Source: Bin5 sp965200685 (GTDB lineage Bacteria; Chloroflexota; Anaerolineae; Caldilineales; Caldilineaceae). Taken from it: a DNA stretch of 64,000 bases. Both the position numbers and the translations under genes were made by a program. The stretch is taken from positions 3,162,001 to 3,226,000 of the forward strand of contig OZ241379.1 in NCBI GenBank assembly GCA_965200685.1. Reading direction: 5' to 3'. Numbering within the stretch: the stretch's first letter is position 1; every line of letters starts with the position of its first letter. A model generated the notes under the pieces. That model saw only the letters and a list, made by a program, of their open reading frames with translations, ran no database searches and was not told where the DNA came from. Positions 1 through 9,096 of the stretch are shown here, one piece after another.

Positions 1-1
1 T

Positions 2-2071
2 TCTGTGGCGGACGAAGATGCCGAGGCCACAGCCCGGGCTGCTGAAATTCATCACCAAGGGCGACGTCTGCTGGTCGGTACAGTCTTTTCCCTGCCATTG
101 CTGATCCTGAGTATGGGCCGGGACTTGGGCCTGCTCGGGCTGTGGGCCCACGCCAATTGGGTCAACTGGCTCTTCCTGTTCCTAGCCACCCCCGTGCAAT
201 TCTACGTCGGCTGGGACTATTACGTGGGCGCGTATCGGTCCTTGCGCGCGCGTAGTGCCAACATGGATGTGCTGGTGGCCATGGGCACATCCGTTGCCTA
301 CTTCTACAGCCTAGCCGTGCTATCCACCAAATCCGTCGGCAGCAAGGCCCTCGGTGAGCATGTCTACTTTGAAACCGCTGCTGTCATCATCACTCTGATT
401 GTTCTCGGCAAATTGCTGGAAGCCAGAGCCAAAGGCCAGACCAGTGCAGCCATTAAAAAGCTGATGGGCCTGCAAGCCCGTACGGCCCTGGTCATACGGA
501 ACCATGAAGAGATGGAGATTCCCATTGAAGAAGTGATCCGGGGCGATGTGGTGATCGTGCGCCCAGGTGGGAAGATTCCGGTAGATGGCGTTGTGATCAA
601 GGGCACGTCGGCTGTGGATGAAAGTATGCTCAGCGGCGAGAGCCTGCCTATTGATAAAAGCGTGGGCAGTGAAGTCATTGGGGCTACCCTGAACAAACAG
701 GGCCTGCTGCATATCAGAGCCACGAAAGTGGGACGAGAGACAGCACTAGCGCAAATCATCAAACTGGTGGAACAGGCCCAGGGCAGCAAAGCCCCGATCC
801 AGCGTATCGTCGATCAGGTGTCGGCCTACTTCGTGCCGGCCGTAACCGGCTTAGCCGTCCTCACATGGGCCGTGTGGCTGTTGGCCGATGCGGGCTTTGT
901 GCCAGCACTTCTGCGGTTTATCGCCGTGCTGATCATCGCCTGCCCCTGTGCAATGGGGCTGGCTACACCGACTTCAATTATGGTCGGCATCGGCAAAGGC
1001 GCGGAGAAGGGCATTCTCTTTAAGAACAGCGTAGCCCTAGAACAGACCCACAAGCTGACAGCGATCCTGCTGGACAAGACTGGCACCATCACCAGAGGCG
1101 AACCAGCCGTCACCGATGTGGTCAGCCCCCATGAAGAGTGGAGAGTAGAGACTGGCGAGCAGTTGAACCATTCGCCACCCCCCACTGCCGTTGCGTTACT
1201 GCGGCTGGCTGCTTCTGCAGAGAAGGGATCCGAGCATCCACTCGGCGAGGCGATTGTACGTTCCGCCCAAGCCCAGGGCCTACCTCTGACCGACCCCCTC
1301 AAATTTGAAGGGATCGCCGGCTATGGTATCGCGGCCCAGGTAGAGGACCGCTTGATTCTGCTGGGCAACTTGCGCCTGATGGAACGGGAAAACGTGGCCT
1401 TGAACGGCCTCGTGCCCAAAGCAGCAGCCCTGCAAGCACAAGCCAAAACAGCCATGTGGCTGGCTGTCGATGGCCAGGTCAGTGCTCTGATCGGCGTGGC
1501 AGATACCGTGAAAGAAGGCTCCCCAGAAGCTGTAGCAGCCCTACACAAATTGGGCCTGACCGTTGCTATGGTAACGGGGGACAACCAGACGACCGCGCAT
1601 GCCATTGCCAGAGAAGTGGGCATTCAGCGGGTATTCGCCGATGTATTGCCGGGGGACAAAGCCAAACATGTGGCCGAGTTGCAGGCGGAAGGCTATCGGG
1701 TGGCCATGGTGGGCGATGGGATTAACGATGCGCCTGCCCTGGCCCAGGCCGATGTAGGCATCGCGATGGGCACAGGCACAGATGTGGCCATGGAGACAGC
1801 CGACGTAACCCTGATGCGGGGGGATCTGCGTAGCGTCCCCCAGGCTATCGCTCTCTCCAAAGCAACCATGCACAACATCAAGCAGAATCTCGGCTGGGCA
1901 TTCGGCTACAATGTGGTTTTGATTCCCATAGCCGCCGGTATTCTGGCCCCCTTCGCGTGGGTCCCGCCCTTTCTGCAACAATTACATCCGATTTTGGCGG
2001 CCGGCGCGATGGCTTTCTCCAGCATCAGTGTTGTGACAAACGCCCTACGGCTGCGGCGGGTAAAGGTATGA
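2..2071 (+). CDS. copA: Copper-translocating P1B-type ATPase (5' end outside window)
   Basis: Inner-membrane Cu(+) export ATPase. The reading frame is open to the left edge, so the start and any N-terminal heavy-metal-binding domain lie outside; 689 residues remain. Visible family marks are the transmembrane metal site ACPCAMGLATPTS (CPC near residue 314), the phosphorylation motif DKTGT (near 358), the SEHPLGEA motif, the GDGINDAP hinge (near 571), and the late-helix motifs FGYN and MAFSS, which are typical of the Cu(+) (IB-1) subgroup rather than Zn/Cd pumps. It lies 69 bp before ccmF in the same direction, which suits copper supply or detoxification around respiratory cytochrome assembly; that link is inferred. 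Confidence 0.95.
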   Translation, partial: SVADEDAEATARAAEIHHQGRRLLVGTVFSLPLLILSMGRDLGLLGLWAHANWVNWLFLFLATPVQFYVGWDYYVGAYRSLRARSANMDVLVAMGTSVAYFYSLAVLSTKSVGSKALGEHVYFETAAVIITLIVLGKLLEARAKGQTSAAIKKLMGLQARTALVIRNHEEMEIPIEEVIRGDVVIVRPGGKIPVDGVVIKGTSAVDESMLSGESLPIDKSVGSEVIGATLNKQGLLHIRATKVGRETALAQIIKLVEQAQGSKAPIQRIVDQVSAYFVPAVTGLAVLTWAVWLLADAGFVPALLRFIAVLIIACPCAMGLATPTSIMVGIGKGAEKGILFKNSVALEQTHKLTAILLDKTGTITRGEPAVTDVVSPHEEWRVETGEQLNHSPPPTAVALLRLAASAEKGSEHPLGEAIVRSAQAQGLPLTDPLKFEGIAGYGIAAQVEDRLILLGNLRLMERENVALNGLVPKAAALQAQAKTAMWLAVDGQVSALIGVADTVKEGSPEAVAALHKLGLTVAMVTGDNQTTAHAIAREVGIQRVFADVLPGDKAKHVAELQAEGYRVAMVGDGINDAPALAQADVGIAMGTGTDVAMETADVTLMRGDLRSVPQAIALSKATMHNIKQNLGWAFGYNVVLIPIAAGILAPFAWVPPFLQQLHPILAAGAMAFSSISVVTNALRLRRVKV

Positions 2072-2140
2072 ACGGAACTCAAGCGGCAAGAGAAACACCA
2101 CCGCAGTGATGGTCCACAGGCAACTGGGATTTCCTAGGCA

Positions 2141-4138
2141 ATGATATTTGACTTCGGTTACTTGATTCTGGTGGTTGCTCTATTGCTGTCTGCCTTTGGG
2201 ATGATCGCCGGATTTTGGGGCGGACGCATCGGCTCTATGCGTCTGGGCGAGAGCAGTTTTCATGCGATTTTCGCAGTCACTGCACTCGTGAGCATTGCCA
2301 CAGTGATCCTGTGGTATGGTCTGCTGACCGACCAGTTTCAGATCGCGTATATCTGGAACAGTTCCGAACGCAGCCTGCCGATCTTCTATAAATTTGCCGC
2401 TCTCTGGGGCGGCCAGGCCGGCAGTCTTCTCTTCTGGACCCTTCTCCTGGGGATGTTTAGTACAGCGGCAGCATTGACATTTCGTAACAGCCAACGGCCT
2501 CTGATGCCCTACGTCAACAGCACCCTATTGGCGACGCTTCTCTTCTTTTTGGTGCTGCTCGTCTTTAGTGCCAACCCCTTTCAGCAGATCGGCATCGTAC
2601 CGCCCGATGGGCAGGGGCTCAATCCGCTACTACAAAACTACTGGATGGTCATTCATCCGGTCATGCTCTATTTGGGCTGGGTCGGATTGAGTGTCCCTTT
2701 TGCCTTTGCAGTTGCCGCCCTGCTGAGTAAACGTCTGGACCGCCGCTGGGTGCGTACTGTGCGCCGCTGGACCTTGATCCCATGGATGTTTCTATCGGCG
2801 GGCATTATTATGGGCAGCCAGTGGGCGTATATGGAGTTGGGCTGGGGCGGCTACTGGGCATGGGACCCCGTGGAGAATGCCAGTTTCCTGCCCTGGCTCA
2901 CAGCCACCGCGTTCCTGCATAGCATTATCATTCAGGAGCAGCGGGGGATTTTGAAAGTCTGGAATGTTATCTTGATCTGGTTGACCTATACGCTCGTCAT
3001 TCTGGGCACATTTACCACCCGCAGCGGCATTCTCAGCAGCGTCCACAGCTTTGCTCAAAGCCCGGTCGGCCCTTATTTTCTCGTCTTCCTGACCCTTACC
3101 TCCATTGGGTTTATGCTACTTCTCTTCCAACGGCTCCCCGATTTGCGGGACGAAAACGAGATCGATTCGATCTCCAGCAGGGAAGGCGCGTTTTTGGCCA
3201 ATAATTGGCTATTTACCGGCATCGCCTTTGTTGTGCTGTGGGGCACATTTTTCCCCATGTTTAGCGAAATCCTCACAGGTGAACGGATCGCGGTGGCGGC
3301 CCCTTGGTTCAATACAGTGGCCGGCCCACTCTTTCTGCTGTTATTTGTGTTGATGGGTATTGGCCCTCTGTTAGGCTGGCGGCGCACAGGACCAGCCGCA
3401 TTTCGGCGTCAGTTCACCTGGCCAGGCCTAGCCACACTGGTGTCCGTTCCCCTCTTTCTGCTCACCAGCCGCAATCCCTTCCCTGTGGCCGGGCTGAGTA
3501 TCTGCGTTTTTGTCGCCGCTACCATTGTCCAAGAATTTGTGCGGGGTGTATCTGCTCGCTGTCATACAAAGGGAGAAGGGATTCCTATAGCCTTGATGAG
3601 GCTATTGCGCCGCAACGGTCGTAGATACGGCGGCTATGTCGTTCACTTCGGCATTGTCCTGATCGGTGTGGCGATTGTCGGCAATGAGTTCTATCAGAGC
3701 ACGACGAATGTGACCCTCTCCACTGGTGAATCGGTCGAACTGTCCGGGTATACCCTCACTTACACCGAGCTAGACTCCCGCCGCCGGGACAACCATATGG
3801 AAGTCCGCGCCAATCTCCTCGTGGTTGATACCCAGTCCGGTCGAGTACTGGATCAGATCATGCCCAAGCGCAATATCTATGACAAAACACCGGAACAGCC
3901 AACCAGCGAAGTCGGCCTGCGTATGACGCCAGTTGAGGATGTATATGTGATTCTCAATGGCTGGCAGGGAGACGGACACAGTGCTACATTCACCATTTAC
4001 ATCAATCCCTTGACCATGTGGATGTGGATTGGTGGCATCTTCATTGTAGTGGGAACAGCGATTAGCGTGTGGCCCCATCCGCAGGCGCGCTCTGTATTGG
4101 TTCGACAGGGGGTAGCCAGTGCCGGCGTCCCGGCCTAA
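2141..4138 (+). CDS. ccmF: Cytochrome c-type biogenesis protein CcmF
   Basis: Multi-pass membrane haem lyase subunit of the Ccm (system I) pathway, which attaches haem to apocytochrome c on the outer face of the membrane. The 665-residue length is normal. The tryptophan-rich WWD signature is plain around residues 235-250 (WGGYWAWDPVEN followed by ASFLPWL). Many hydrophobic segments and a soluble region near 530-640 precede a final helix. It is followed after 60 bp by a small CcmI-like gene. The other ccm genes are not in the window and may lie upstream of copA or elsewhere. A weak ribosome-binding site precedes the ATG. Confidence 0.93.
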   Translation: MIFDFGYLILVVALLLSAFGMIAGFWGGRIGSMRLGESSFHAIFAVTALVSIATVILWYGLLTDQFQIAYIWNSSERSLPIFYKFAALWGGQAGSLLFWTLLLGMFSTAAALTFRNSQRPLMPYVNSTLLATLLFFLVLLVFSANPFQQIGIVPPDGQGLNPLLQNYWMVIHPVMLYLGWVGLSVPFAFAVAALLSKRLDRRWVRTVRRWTLIPWMFLSAGIIMGSQWAYMELGWGGYWAWDPVENASFLPWLTATAFLHSIIIQEQRGILKVWNVILIWLTYTLVILGTFTTRSGILSSVHSFAQSPVGPYFLVFLTLTSIGFMLLLFQRLPDLRDENEIDSISSREGAFLANNWLFTGIAFVVLWGTFFPMFSEILTGERIAVAAPWFNTVAGPLFLLLFVLMGIGPLLGWRRTGPAAFRRQFTWPGLATLVSVPLFLLTSRNPFPVAGLSICVFVAATIVQEFVRGVSARCHTKGEGIPIALMRLLRRNGRRYGGYVVHFGIVLIGVAIVGNEFYQSTTNVTLSTGESVELSGYTLTYTELDSRRRDNHMEVRANLLVVDTQSGRVLDQIMPKRNIYDKTPEQPTSEVGLRMTPVEDVYVILNGWQGDGHSATFTIYINPLTMWMWIGGIFIVVGTAISVWPHPQARSVLVRQGVASAGVPA

Positions 4139-4198
4139 CCGCACAGATCTGTGGCTAGTGGCCATTGCAAGCACAGGTATCTGCTAAGGAGGCCGTAG

Positions 4199-4543
4199 AT
4201 GTGGGTTGCTCTTGCCATGGCCAGTGTGGTGTCTTTCGTTGCCATTGGCTTCGTTATCTGGCCTCTGTTCCGGCCCCGTCCTGCTTTGATCTCCCGGGAG
4301 GATGAAGAGTTGGCAGAATTACTGACGCGTAAAGATGCTACCCTGCAGGCACTCAAGGATCTTGAATTTGATCACACTGTCGGCAAGATCGAAGATGCCG
4401 ATTTTGAACGCTTCAATCAGATGTTGCGGCGTAGAGCCATGGTAGTGCTTCAGCAGATAGAGAGGGCTGCTCCGCAAACCGAACTGGAAAATGCGCTGGA
4501 AGCAGAAATTTCCGCCCACCGCCGAGTAGAGGAAGCAAGGTAG
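4199..4543 (+). CDS. CcmI-like cytochrome c biogenesis membrane protein
   Basis: A 114-residue protein with one N-terminal membrane helix (residues 2-22), then a charged helical tail with the pattern ELLTRKDATLQALKDLEFDH and GKIEDADFERF. This arrangement resembles the N-terminal part of CcmI/CycH, the apocytochrome chaperone, without the TPR domain. The start is fixed by a strong AAGGAGG six bases before the ATG. Its position right behind ccmF supports a role in cytochrome c maturation. The homology is judged by pattern only; it could also be an unrelated small coiled-coil anchor. Confidence 0.7.
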   Translation: MWVALAMASVVSFVAIGFVIWPLFRPRPALISREDEELAELLTRKDATLQALKDLEFDHTVGKIEDADFERFNQMLRRRAMVVLQQIERAAPQTELENALEAEISAHRRVEEAR

Positions 4544-4565
4544 TGAATCCAGATTCGCTTTACCC

Positions 4566-5600
4566 ATGAAAGCAGCAGTCGTTTACGCAGAGAATGACAT
4601 TCGCATAGCCGATGTGCCAGCTCCGCAGGCAGGTAGGGGCCAAGTAGTCGTGCGGGTGAGAGGATGCGGCGTCTGTGCCACTGATGTGAAGATTCTCAGC
4701 GGTACCAGTACCCCTCCTCAGCTGCCCATGATTCTCGGCCACGAAGTGGCTGGGACTATCGCCGAATTGGGGGCGGGTACTGAGGAAACTGGCCTGTCTT
4801 TGGGCCAGAGAGTGGCAATATACCCCATCGCTGCCTGTGGTGAGTGTTTCTACTGTCGTCAAGGGCGCAACAGCCTCTGCCTACATGAGCATGGTTTAGG
4901 CCATGGCGATGATGGCGGCTTTGCCGAATATGTACGCATACCCGCGCAAATCGTCCGCCTAGGCGGTGTATTGGATATCGGGGACATGCCCTTTGATCTG
5001 GCGGCCCTGATCGAGCCGACCTCTTGCTGCTTGGCCGCGGCAGATCAGTGTAAGACAAAGGCGGATGATACAGTTGTGGTTGTGGGGGTGGGCCCTCTGG
5101 GCCTATTGCACACAATCGTCTCAAAGGCCCTGGGCGCGCGGGTACTCTGCGTGGATGTAAACGAGAAACGGCTGGCAAAAGCGCAGCAATTGGGCGCGCA
5201 TTTCGTCCTCAACCCAGAAAAGGACGATCCCCTGGCCGCGGTGCGGCGCATCACGGGATTCGGTGCGGATGTCGTGATCGCGGCCGTGGGCATCCCACAG
5301 GTTATTGAACGCTACTTCCCTCTCGTGCGAAATGGCGGCGTGTTCAACATTTTCGGCGGCACGCCCAGGGGACAGAAAATGACAGTAGATCCCCGTTGGA
5401 TCCACTACGGCGAAATCCTGCTCACCGGTACATTTGCCTCTTCCGTAGAGCAATTTCGCCGGGCCTATGGGTTTGTGCGCGAGCACCCGCACGAGATCGC
5501 GTCCATCATCTCTACCCGCTGCAGCCTAGACGACATTCTAGCAGCAGTGCAGCGGGTGCAGAGCGGACAAGGCACAAAATCAGTCCTGTTATTTGAATAG
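4566..5600 (+). CDS. Zinc-dependent medium-chain alcohol/polyol dehydrogenase
   Basis: NAD(P)-dependent dehydrogenase of the sorbitol/threonine dehydrogenase type, 344 residues. Catalytic zinc ligands are Cys37 (GCGVCATD) and His59-Glu60 (GHE). The structural zinc lobe has Cys91, Cys94, Cys97 and Cys105 (CGECFYC and following). A Rossmann nucleotide site is seen at GVGPLGLLH, with an acidic residue (CVDVNEK) at the end of the second strand that favours NAD over NADP. The substrate cannot be told from the sequence. It ends 9 bp before the next gene, so the two are probably cotranscribed. Confidence 0.9.
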   Translation: MKAAVVYAENDIRIADVPAPQAGRGQVVVRVRGCGVCATDVKILSGTSTPPQLPMILGHEVAGTIAELGAGTEETGLSLGQRVAIYPIAACGECFYCRQGRNSLCLHEHGLGHGDDGGFAEYVRIPAQIVRLGGVLDIGDMPFDLAALIEPTSCCLAAADQCKTKADDTVVVVGVGPLGLLHTIVSKALGARVLCVDVNEKRLAKAQQLGAHFVLNPEKDDPLAAVRRITGFGADVVIAAVGIPQVIERYFPLVRNGGVFNIFGGTPRGQKMTVDPRWIHYGEILLTGTFASSVEQFRRAYGFVREHPHEIASIISTRCSLDDILAAVQRVQSGQGTKSVLLFE

Positions 5601-5609
5601 AGGAATTGT

Positions 5610-6338
5610 ATGAAACTCAAATGGTACGCGCACGCCTGTCTGCGTATTGAAGGTGCTGGTGTCAGCATCATCACCGATCCATATACCCCCTACAAATCCG
5701 GCTTTGCCACCATTATCGAACCGGCAGACATTGTCGTCCGCAGCTCAGATGACGACTCTGCCCACGCCAATGCGGACATGATCCCCGGTACCCCTGAAGT
5801 GGTAACCGCCACGCATATTTTGGATAGCGGGCAGACGGTTCGCGGGATTCACTTCAGTGCCGTCCCTGCACAAGAGTCGATGCGAGTCAAGTTGCAACCT
5901 CGGGACAATGCTATGTATTGCTTTACCCTCGAAGGGATTCGCATCGTTCATTTTGGTGATGTGGGCAATCGTTTGGCCAACTGGCAGTTGACGGCCATAG
6001 CCAATACACCAGTGGAGCGGGGCGTGCCGAACAGTTACTCGCCACTGCCCTTGGAAGCCGGAGTGGATGTCGCCATCGTTCCCACCGGTGGCCCACCGAC
6101 AATTGAACTAGACGATCTATACGATGCGCTAGATACACTTGGCCCCGCCATCATCATCCCGATGCATCATGAGCTGCCCGGATGCAAATTTCCCAGAATG
6201 GCAGATGTGACCGAATTCACCCAGCACTATCCATCTACGCATATCTACTGGGCAGATACAGAGGAGGTGGAGATATCCAGAGCCAATCTGCCCACAGAGA
6301 CGCAGGTGTGGGTATTGCAGGCCGTAGCGGCCGGCTAA
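5610..6338 (+). CDS. UlaG-like metallo-beta-lactamase-fold protein with altered metal motif
   Basis: A 242-residue protein of the metallo-beta-lactamase fold, nearest in pattern to UlaG/UPF0173 hydrolases: WYAHAC (His8) and TDPY (Asp23) near the start, HFGDVG in the middle, and PMHHE near the end. The usual HxHxDH metal motif expected near residues 45-50 is replaced by SSDDDSAH, so at least two canonical histidines are missing. It may bind metal through the acidic run, or may have lost hydrolase activity. It probably shares a transcript with the dehydrogenase 9 bp upstream. The substrate is unknown. Confidence 0.8.
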   Translation: MKLKWYAHACLRIEGAGVSIITDPYTPYKSGFATIIEPADIVVRSSDDDSAHANADMIPGTPEVVTATHILDSGQTVRGIHFSAVPAQESMRVKLQPRDNAMYCFTLEGIRIVHFGDVGNRLANWQLTAIANTPVERGVPNSYSPLPLEAGVDVAIVPTGGPPTIELDDLYDALDTLGPAIIIPMHHELPGCKFPRMADVTEFTQHYPSTHIYWADTEEVEISRANLPTETQVWVLQAVAAG

Positions 6339-6379
6339 CAACACACCTGCAGTTCGTGGCACTGAGCTGTTCGCACACC

Positions 6380-7618
6380 TTATTGGAGTTCTACAGCTCT
6401 CTGGGCGGCTCTCATTGTCTCGAATTTCCCTACCAGGGCCGGCGCACTGATCGCGCCACTGATGCTGATCAGCGCAGCGGTCATAAACATTTCGGCCAGT
6501 CCAAAGCTGTCCAACACGGGGCCGAGAATCCAATGCCCGATGCCGATGCCGAGATCAAAGGCCAGATAGAAACCGGCCGTGGCCCGTCCCCGTTGGTCAT
6601 CTTCCATCCGATCTACGCACATGGCGATCAAGGAGGGGTGGACGACGCCGGAACCGGCCGCGATGAGTGCTGTGCTGCCTAGAAGCATAGGCAAAGTCTG
6701 CGCGAATGCGAATCCCGCCAAGCCGACGGTATTTACGAGCATGGAAAGAACCAGCACCCAGGTTCGATTGGGGCGGTCGTTCAGCCGGCGTGTAAGAATG
6801 CGGGTGGAAATGATGGTGATACCGTATATAGCGTAGGCCAACTGCACCTGTTCAAAGCCCCGGCGTTCCATCAGCAGCGGTAGAAAAGTGAAGAACGATG
6901 GGCCGAAACTGACGCCGTACAACCATGATGTCAGCATGGGGCCCTGCATAGGTGCGTGTAGGGCCAGAAATCTGCTGACATATCTGCTGCAGGTGGTTGC
7001 AAACGCCTGTGGCGAGCGGAGAACAGTTTGTTGTATGGCTTGCCACCCGCCCATGTGGTATAGGGATGTGTTGTTTTGGCTGCGGGGAATCGCCCCCCAT
7101 ACGAGGCCGCTGGCTAGAAGGGCCAGCCCGCCGCTCAACCAAAACGCGCCTACCAACGTAAGCTGATCCAACCGAGCACCGACTGTCCCCGGTATGATTG
7201 TTATGGCCACATTGGCGGCCGCGCCAAAGAGAGCGAGGGCCGCGCCCCGCCGAGCTGCTAGGGACAGGTCCGCGACTAAGGCTGTGGCCGCGGTCGTGAA
7301 CAAGACATACCCCCCTGCTTGCAAGAGACGCAATCCAAACAGCAAGGCCGGGTTGCCGGTAAAACTGACCAAGGCCGCGCCTATGCCTAGGGAAAGGGTA
7401 CCGAACAGGATCACTAGGCGGCTGCCCAAGCTGTCGTTGACCCAGCCGGCCAGGGGCCTTCCGAACAGCGAAGCAACACCCAGGGAGCCCATCACAAAGC
7501 CGATCTGCCAATCTGGCAGGCCAACGGCCTCCAAATACAGAGGCATGGGAACCAGCAGCGTATAGAATGCACTGTAGAACAACAGTGCCGATGTCCAGAC
7601 CGTCCAGTAGGGGCTCAC
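6380..7618 (-). CDS. Major facilitator superfamily transporter, last gene of the ars operon
   Basis: A 412-residue integral membrane transporter with about 12 hydrophobic segments and MFS loop signatures (GRPLAGWVNDSLGSR between helices 2 and 3). Its ATG overlaps the arsM stop by four bases, a sign of translational coupling. Its place behind arsR and arsM suggests export of arsenicals or methylated arsenic products, but it is not clearly ArsJ, ArsK or ArsP by anything I can see. A general drug or sugar efflux role remains possible. Confidence 0.85.
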   Translation of the reverse strand: MSPYWTVWTSALLFYSAFYTLLVPMPLYLEAVGLPDWQIGFVMGSLGVASLFGRPLAGWVNDSLGSRLVILFGTLSLGIGAALVSFTGNPALLFGLRLLQAGGYVLFTTAATALVADLSLAARRGAALALFGAAANVAITIIPGTVGARLDQLTLVGAFWLSGGLALLASGLVWGAIPRSQNNTSLYHMGGWQAIQQTVLRSPQAFATTCSRYVSRFLALHAPMQGPMLTSWLYGVSFGPSFFTFLPLLMERRGFEQVQLAYAIYGITIISTRILTRRLNDRPNRTWVLVLSMLVNTVGLAGFAFAQTLPMLLGSTALIAAGSGVVHPSLIAMCVDRMEDDQRGRATAGFYLAFDLGIGIGHWILGPVLDSFGLAEMFMTAALISISGAISAPALVGKFETMRAAQRAVELQ

Positions 7619-8514
7619 CTGCGCGGCTTTCGCGCCTGAATGCTACTGCTCGTAAATCGTTGTACCATCTCCTCCAATACAGGTATAGGGAGATTCTTGA
7701 GGGCCGGAGGTAGGTCGCCGAAGAAATCGCTGGAGTGATAGCGCTGTTCAATGGTAATGGCGATCTGTTCAAAGCCGGCCTCTTCCAGTAGATGAGTCAG
7801 GTCGGCAATGCTCAATGCCCCGGCGATGCAGCCGGCCCAGCTCAGACCAGCCCGGATCTGCGCTTCGCTCACGGCTAGGTTATGCAAGTCCCCATCAATG
7901 ACGATATCCGAGATGGCTAAGCGACCGCCCGCCTTCAGCACCCGGAACGCTTCCCGCAGCGCATTGCCTTTGTCCGGCGTCAGGTTCACGACACAGTTGG
8001 AGATGATGACATCGACTGAATGCGCGCCTAGGGGCAGATCCTCGAGATCGCCTTTGCGGAACTCCACATTTGTGACAGCCATTTTGGCCGCGTTGTTGCG
8101 GGCCAACTCCAGCATCTTGTCGGTCATATCCACGCCGTAGACATAGCCTTTGCTCCCTACCTGCCGCGCGGCCAGCAGAACGTCCAGCCCACCGCCGCAG
8201 CCAAGATCGAGAACGATTTCGCCGGGCTGCAAAGAAGCGACCGCATGGGGATTGCCGCAGCCCCGGCTGCTCTGGAGCGCGGTATCCGGCAGTTCGTTCA
8301 GATCTTCCCCTACATAGAGATCGCTGCAGCATTCGGCTGCCCGGCAGCAACTGTCCAACTGCTGCTCCGCGACTTCGCTGTAGTAGGTCTGCACATCCAT
8401 GCGGATAGCCTGTGGGTCGTCTTGGGCAGTGCGTACGCTTGCCTTTGTTTCGGGCGTAGAACCGTTCGTCTGCAGGTCATGGACATGCGCCACAACCTGT
8501 AATTCGTTCGCCAT
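7615..8514 (-). CDS. arsM: Arsenite S-adenosylmethionine methyltransferase
   Basis: Cytosolic enzyme that methylates As(III) to volatile or exportable products. With the start at 8514 it has 299 residues. The SAM site is VLDLGCGGGLD (residues 101-111). All three arsenic-binding cysteines of the family are present: Cys86 (RGCGNPH), Cys174 (ISNCVVNL) and Cys229 (AGCIAGAL). The start was chosen because AAGGAAC lies about nine bases before this ATG; an in-frame start 36 bases upstream lacks such a site. It sits between arsR and the MFS gene in one operon. Confidence 0.94.
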   Translation of the reverse strand: MANELQVVAHVHDLQTNGSTPETKASVRTAQDDPQAIRMDVQTYYSEVAEQQLDSCCRAAECCSDLYVGEDLNELPDTALQSSRGCGNPHAVASLQPGEIVLDLGCGGGLDVLLAARQVGSKGYVYGVDMTDKMLELARNNAAKMAVTNVEFRKGDLEDLPLGAHSVDVIISNCVVNLTPDKGNALREAFRVLKAGGRLAISDIVIDGDLHNLAVSEAQIRAGLSWAGCIAGALSIADLTHLLEEAGFEQIAITIEQRYHSSDFFGDLPPALKNLPIPVLEEMVQRFTSSSIQARKPRR

Positions 8515-8585
8515 TGTCAATTGTTCCTTTCCCTTGAATGATTGTAACATCAGTTTTTGGTTTTGAGTACACTGGCGTTCTTGAT

Positions 8586-8993
8586 CTAAAAACGAGAAAT
8601 CGCCGTTAGAAATGCGCGCAAGGGTGCTAGGCCCTCCTCACACACAAAATAATAACTCCACCTCCCCCGCTGCTCGCTGTCCACGAGGCCGGCTTTGCGT
8701 AGTACCCGTAAGTGATGGGAAATCGTCGGCTGGGACAGATCGAACTGGGATTCGATATCACAGACGCAGACTTGGCCAGGCTGCCGGCTCAGAATGTCCA
8801 GAATCTGCAAGCGTACCGGATGGCCGATGGCTTTGAATGCAGCAGCCAAGGCCGCGGCCCGCCTGTTCGCGCGGGACTTCGTGTCCCACTGCGTGCCTCT
8901 GGTACCGAGTACGGCTCTGACCCGTTTGAGAGGGACGCCTTCGGTCCGTTCAGTTTGCAGGTGCCCAACTTCCTTTACCTTTTCTGCTATCAC
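8586..8993 (-). CDS. arsR: ArsR/SmtB-family metalloregulator of the ars operon
   Basis: A 135-residue winged-helix repressor. The arsenic-sensing motif CVCD (Cys76, Cys78) is followed by the recognition helix in DLSQPTISHHLRVLRKAGLV (residues 85-104) and the wing RGRWSYYFV. The GTG start at 8993 is supported by AAAGGAGGAG just upstream; a longer in-frame version without such a site was rejected. An N-terminal charged extension of about 45 residues precedes the usual ArsR core. It is expected to repress arsRM-MFS until As(III) binds the cysteine pair. Confidence 0.93.
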   Translation of the reverse strand: MIAEKVKEVGHLQTERTEGVPLKRVRAVLGTRGTQWDTKSRANRRAAALAAAFKAIGHPVRLQILDILSRQPGQVCVCDIESQFDLSQPTISHHLRVLRKAGLVDSEQRGRWSYYFVCEEGLAPLRAFLTAISRF

Positions 8994-9020
8994 CGATCTC
9001 CTCCTTTCTGTATACGTCAC

Positions 9021-9052
9021 AGGGTAGCCGATATATTGATATTTGTCAATAT
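9021..9052 (-). promoter_or_regulatory. arsR promoter with overlapping ArsR operator
   Basis: A perfect inverted repeat of ATATTGA and TCAATAT with a six-base spacer lies at 9033-9052. Read on the minus strand it contains TTGACA (9049-9044), and 17 bases further lies TACCCT (9026-9021) as a plausible -10. The palindrome therefore covers the -35 box of arsR, the standard layout for autorepression by ArsR/SmtB proteins. Confidence 0.8.
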
Positions 9053-9057
9053 ACAGC

Positions 9058-9088
9058 TTGGCGAAATTTCGACACATTGTGATACAAT
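9058..9088 (+). promoter_or_regulatory. Candidate xseA promoter giving a leaderless mRNA
   Basis: TTGGCG (9058-9063), 19 bases, then TACAAT (9083-9088). Transcription would begin at about 9095, essentially at the ATG at 9097, and no ribosome-binding site is visible. The -35 box is weak and the spacing a little long. It sits directly beside the ArsR operator, so arsenic-dependent side effects on xseA are possible. Confidence 0.5.
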
Positions 9089-9096
9089 CTATGCGT

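Noticed and set aside
8515..8550. Longer arsM starting at 8550
   Set aside because: The downstream ATG at 8514 has a proper ribosome-binding site and matches the family N-terminus better.
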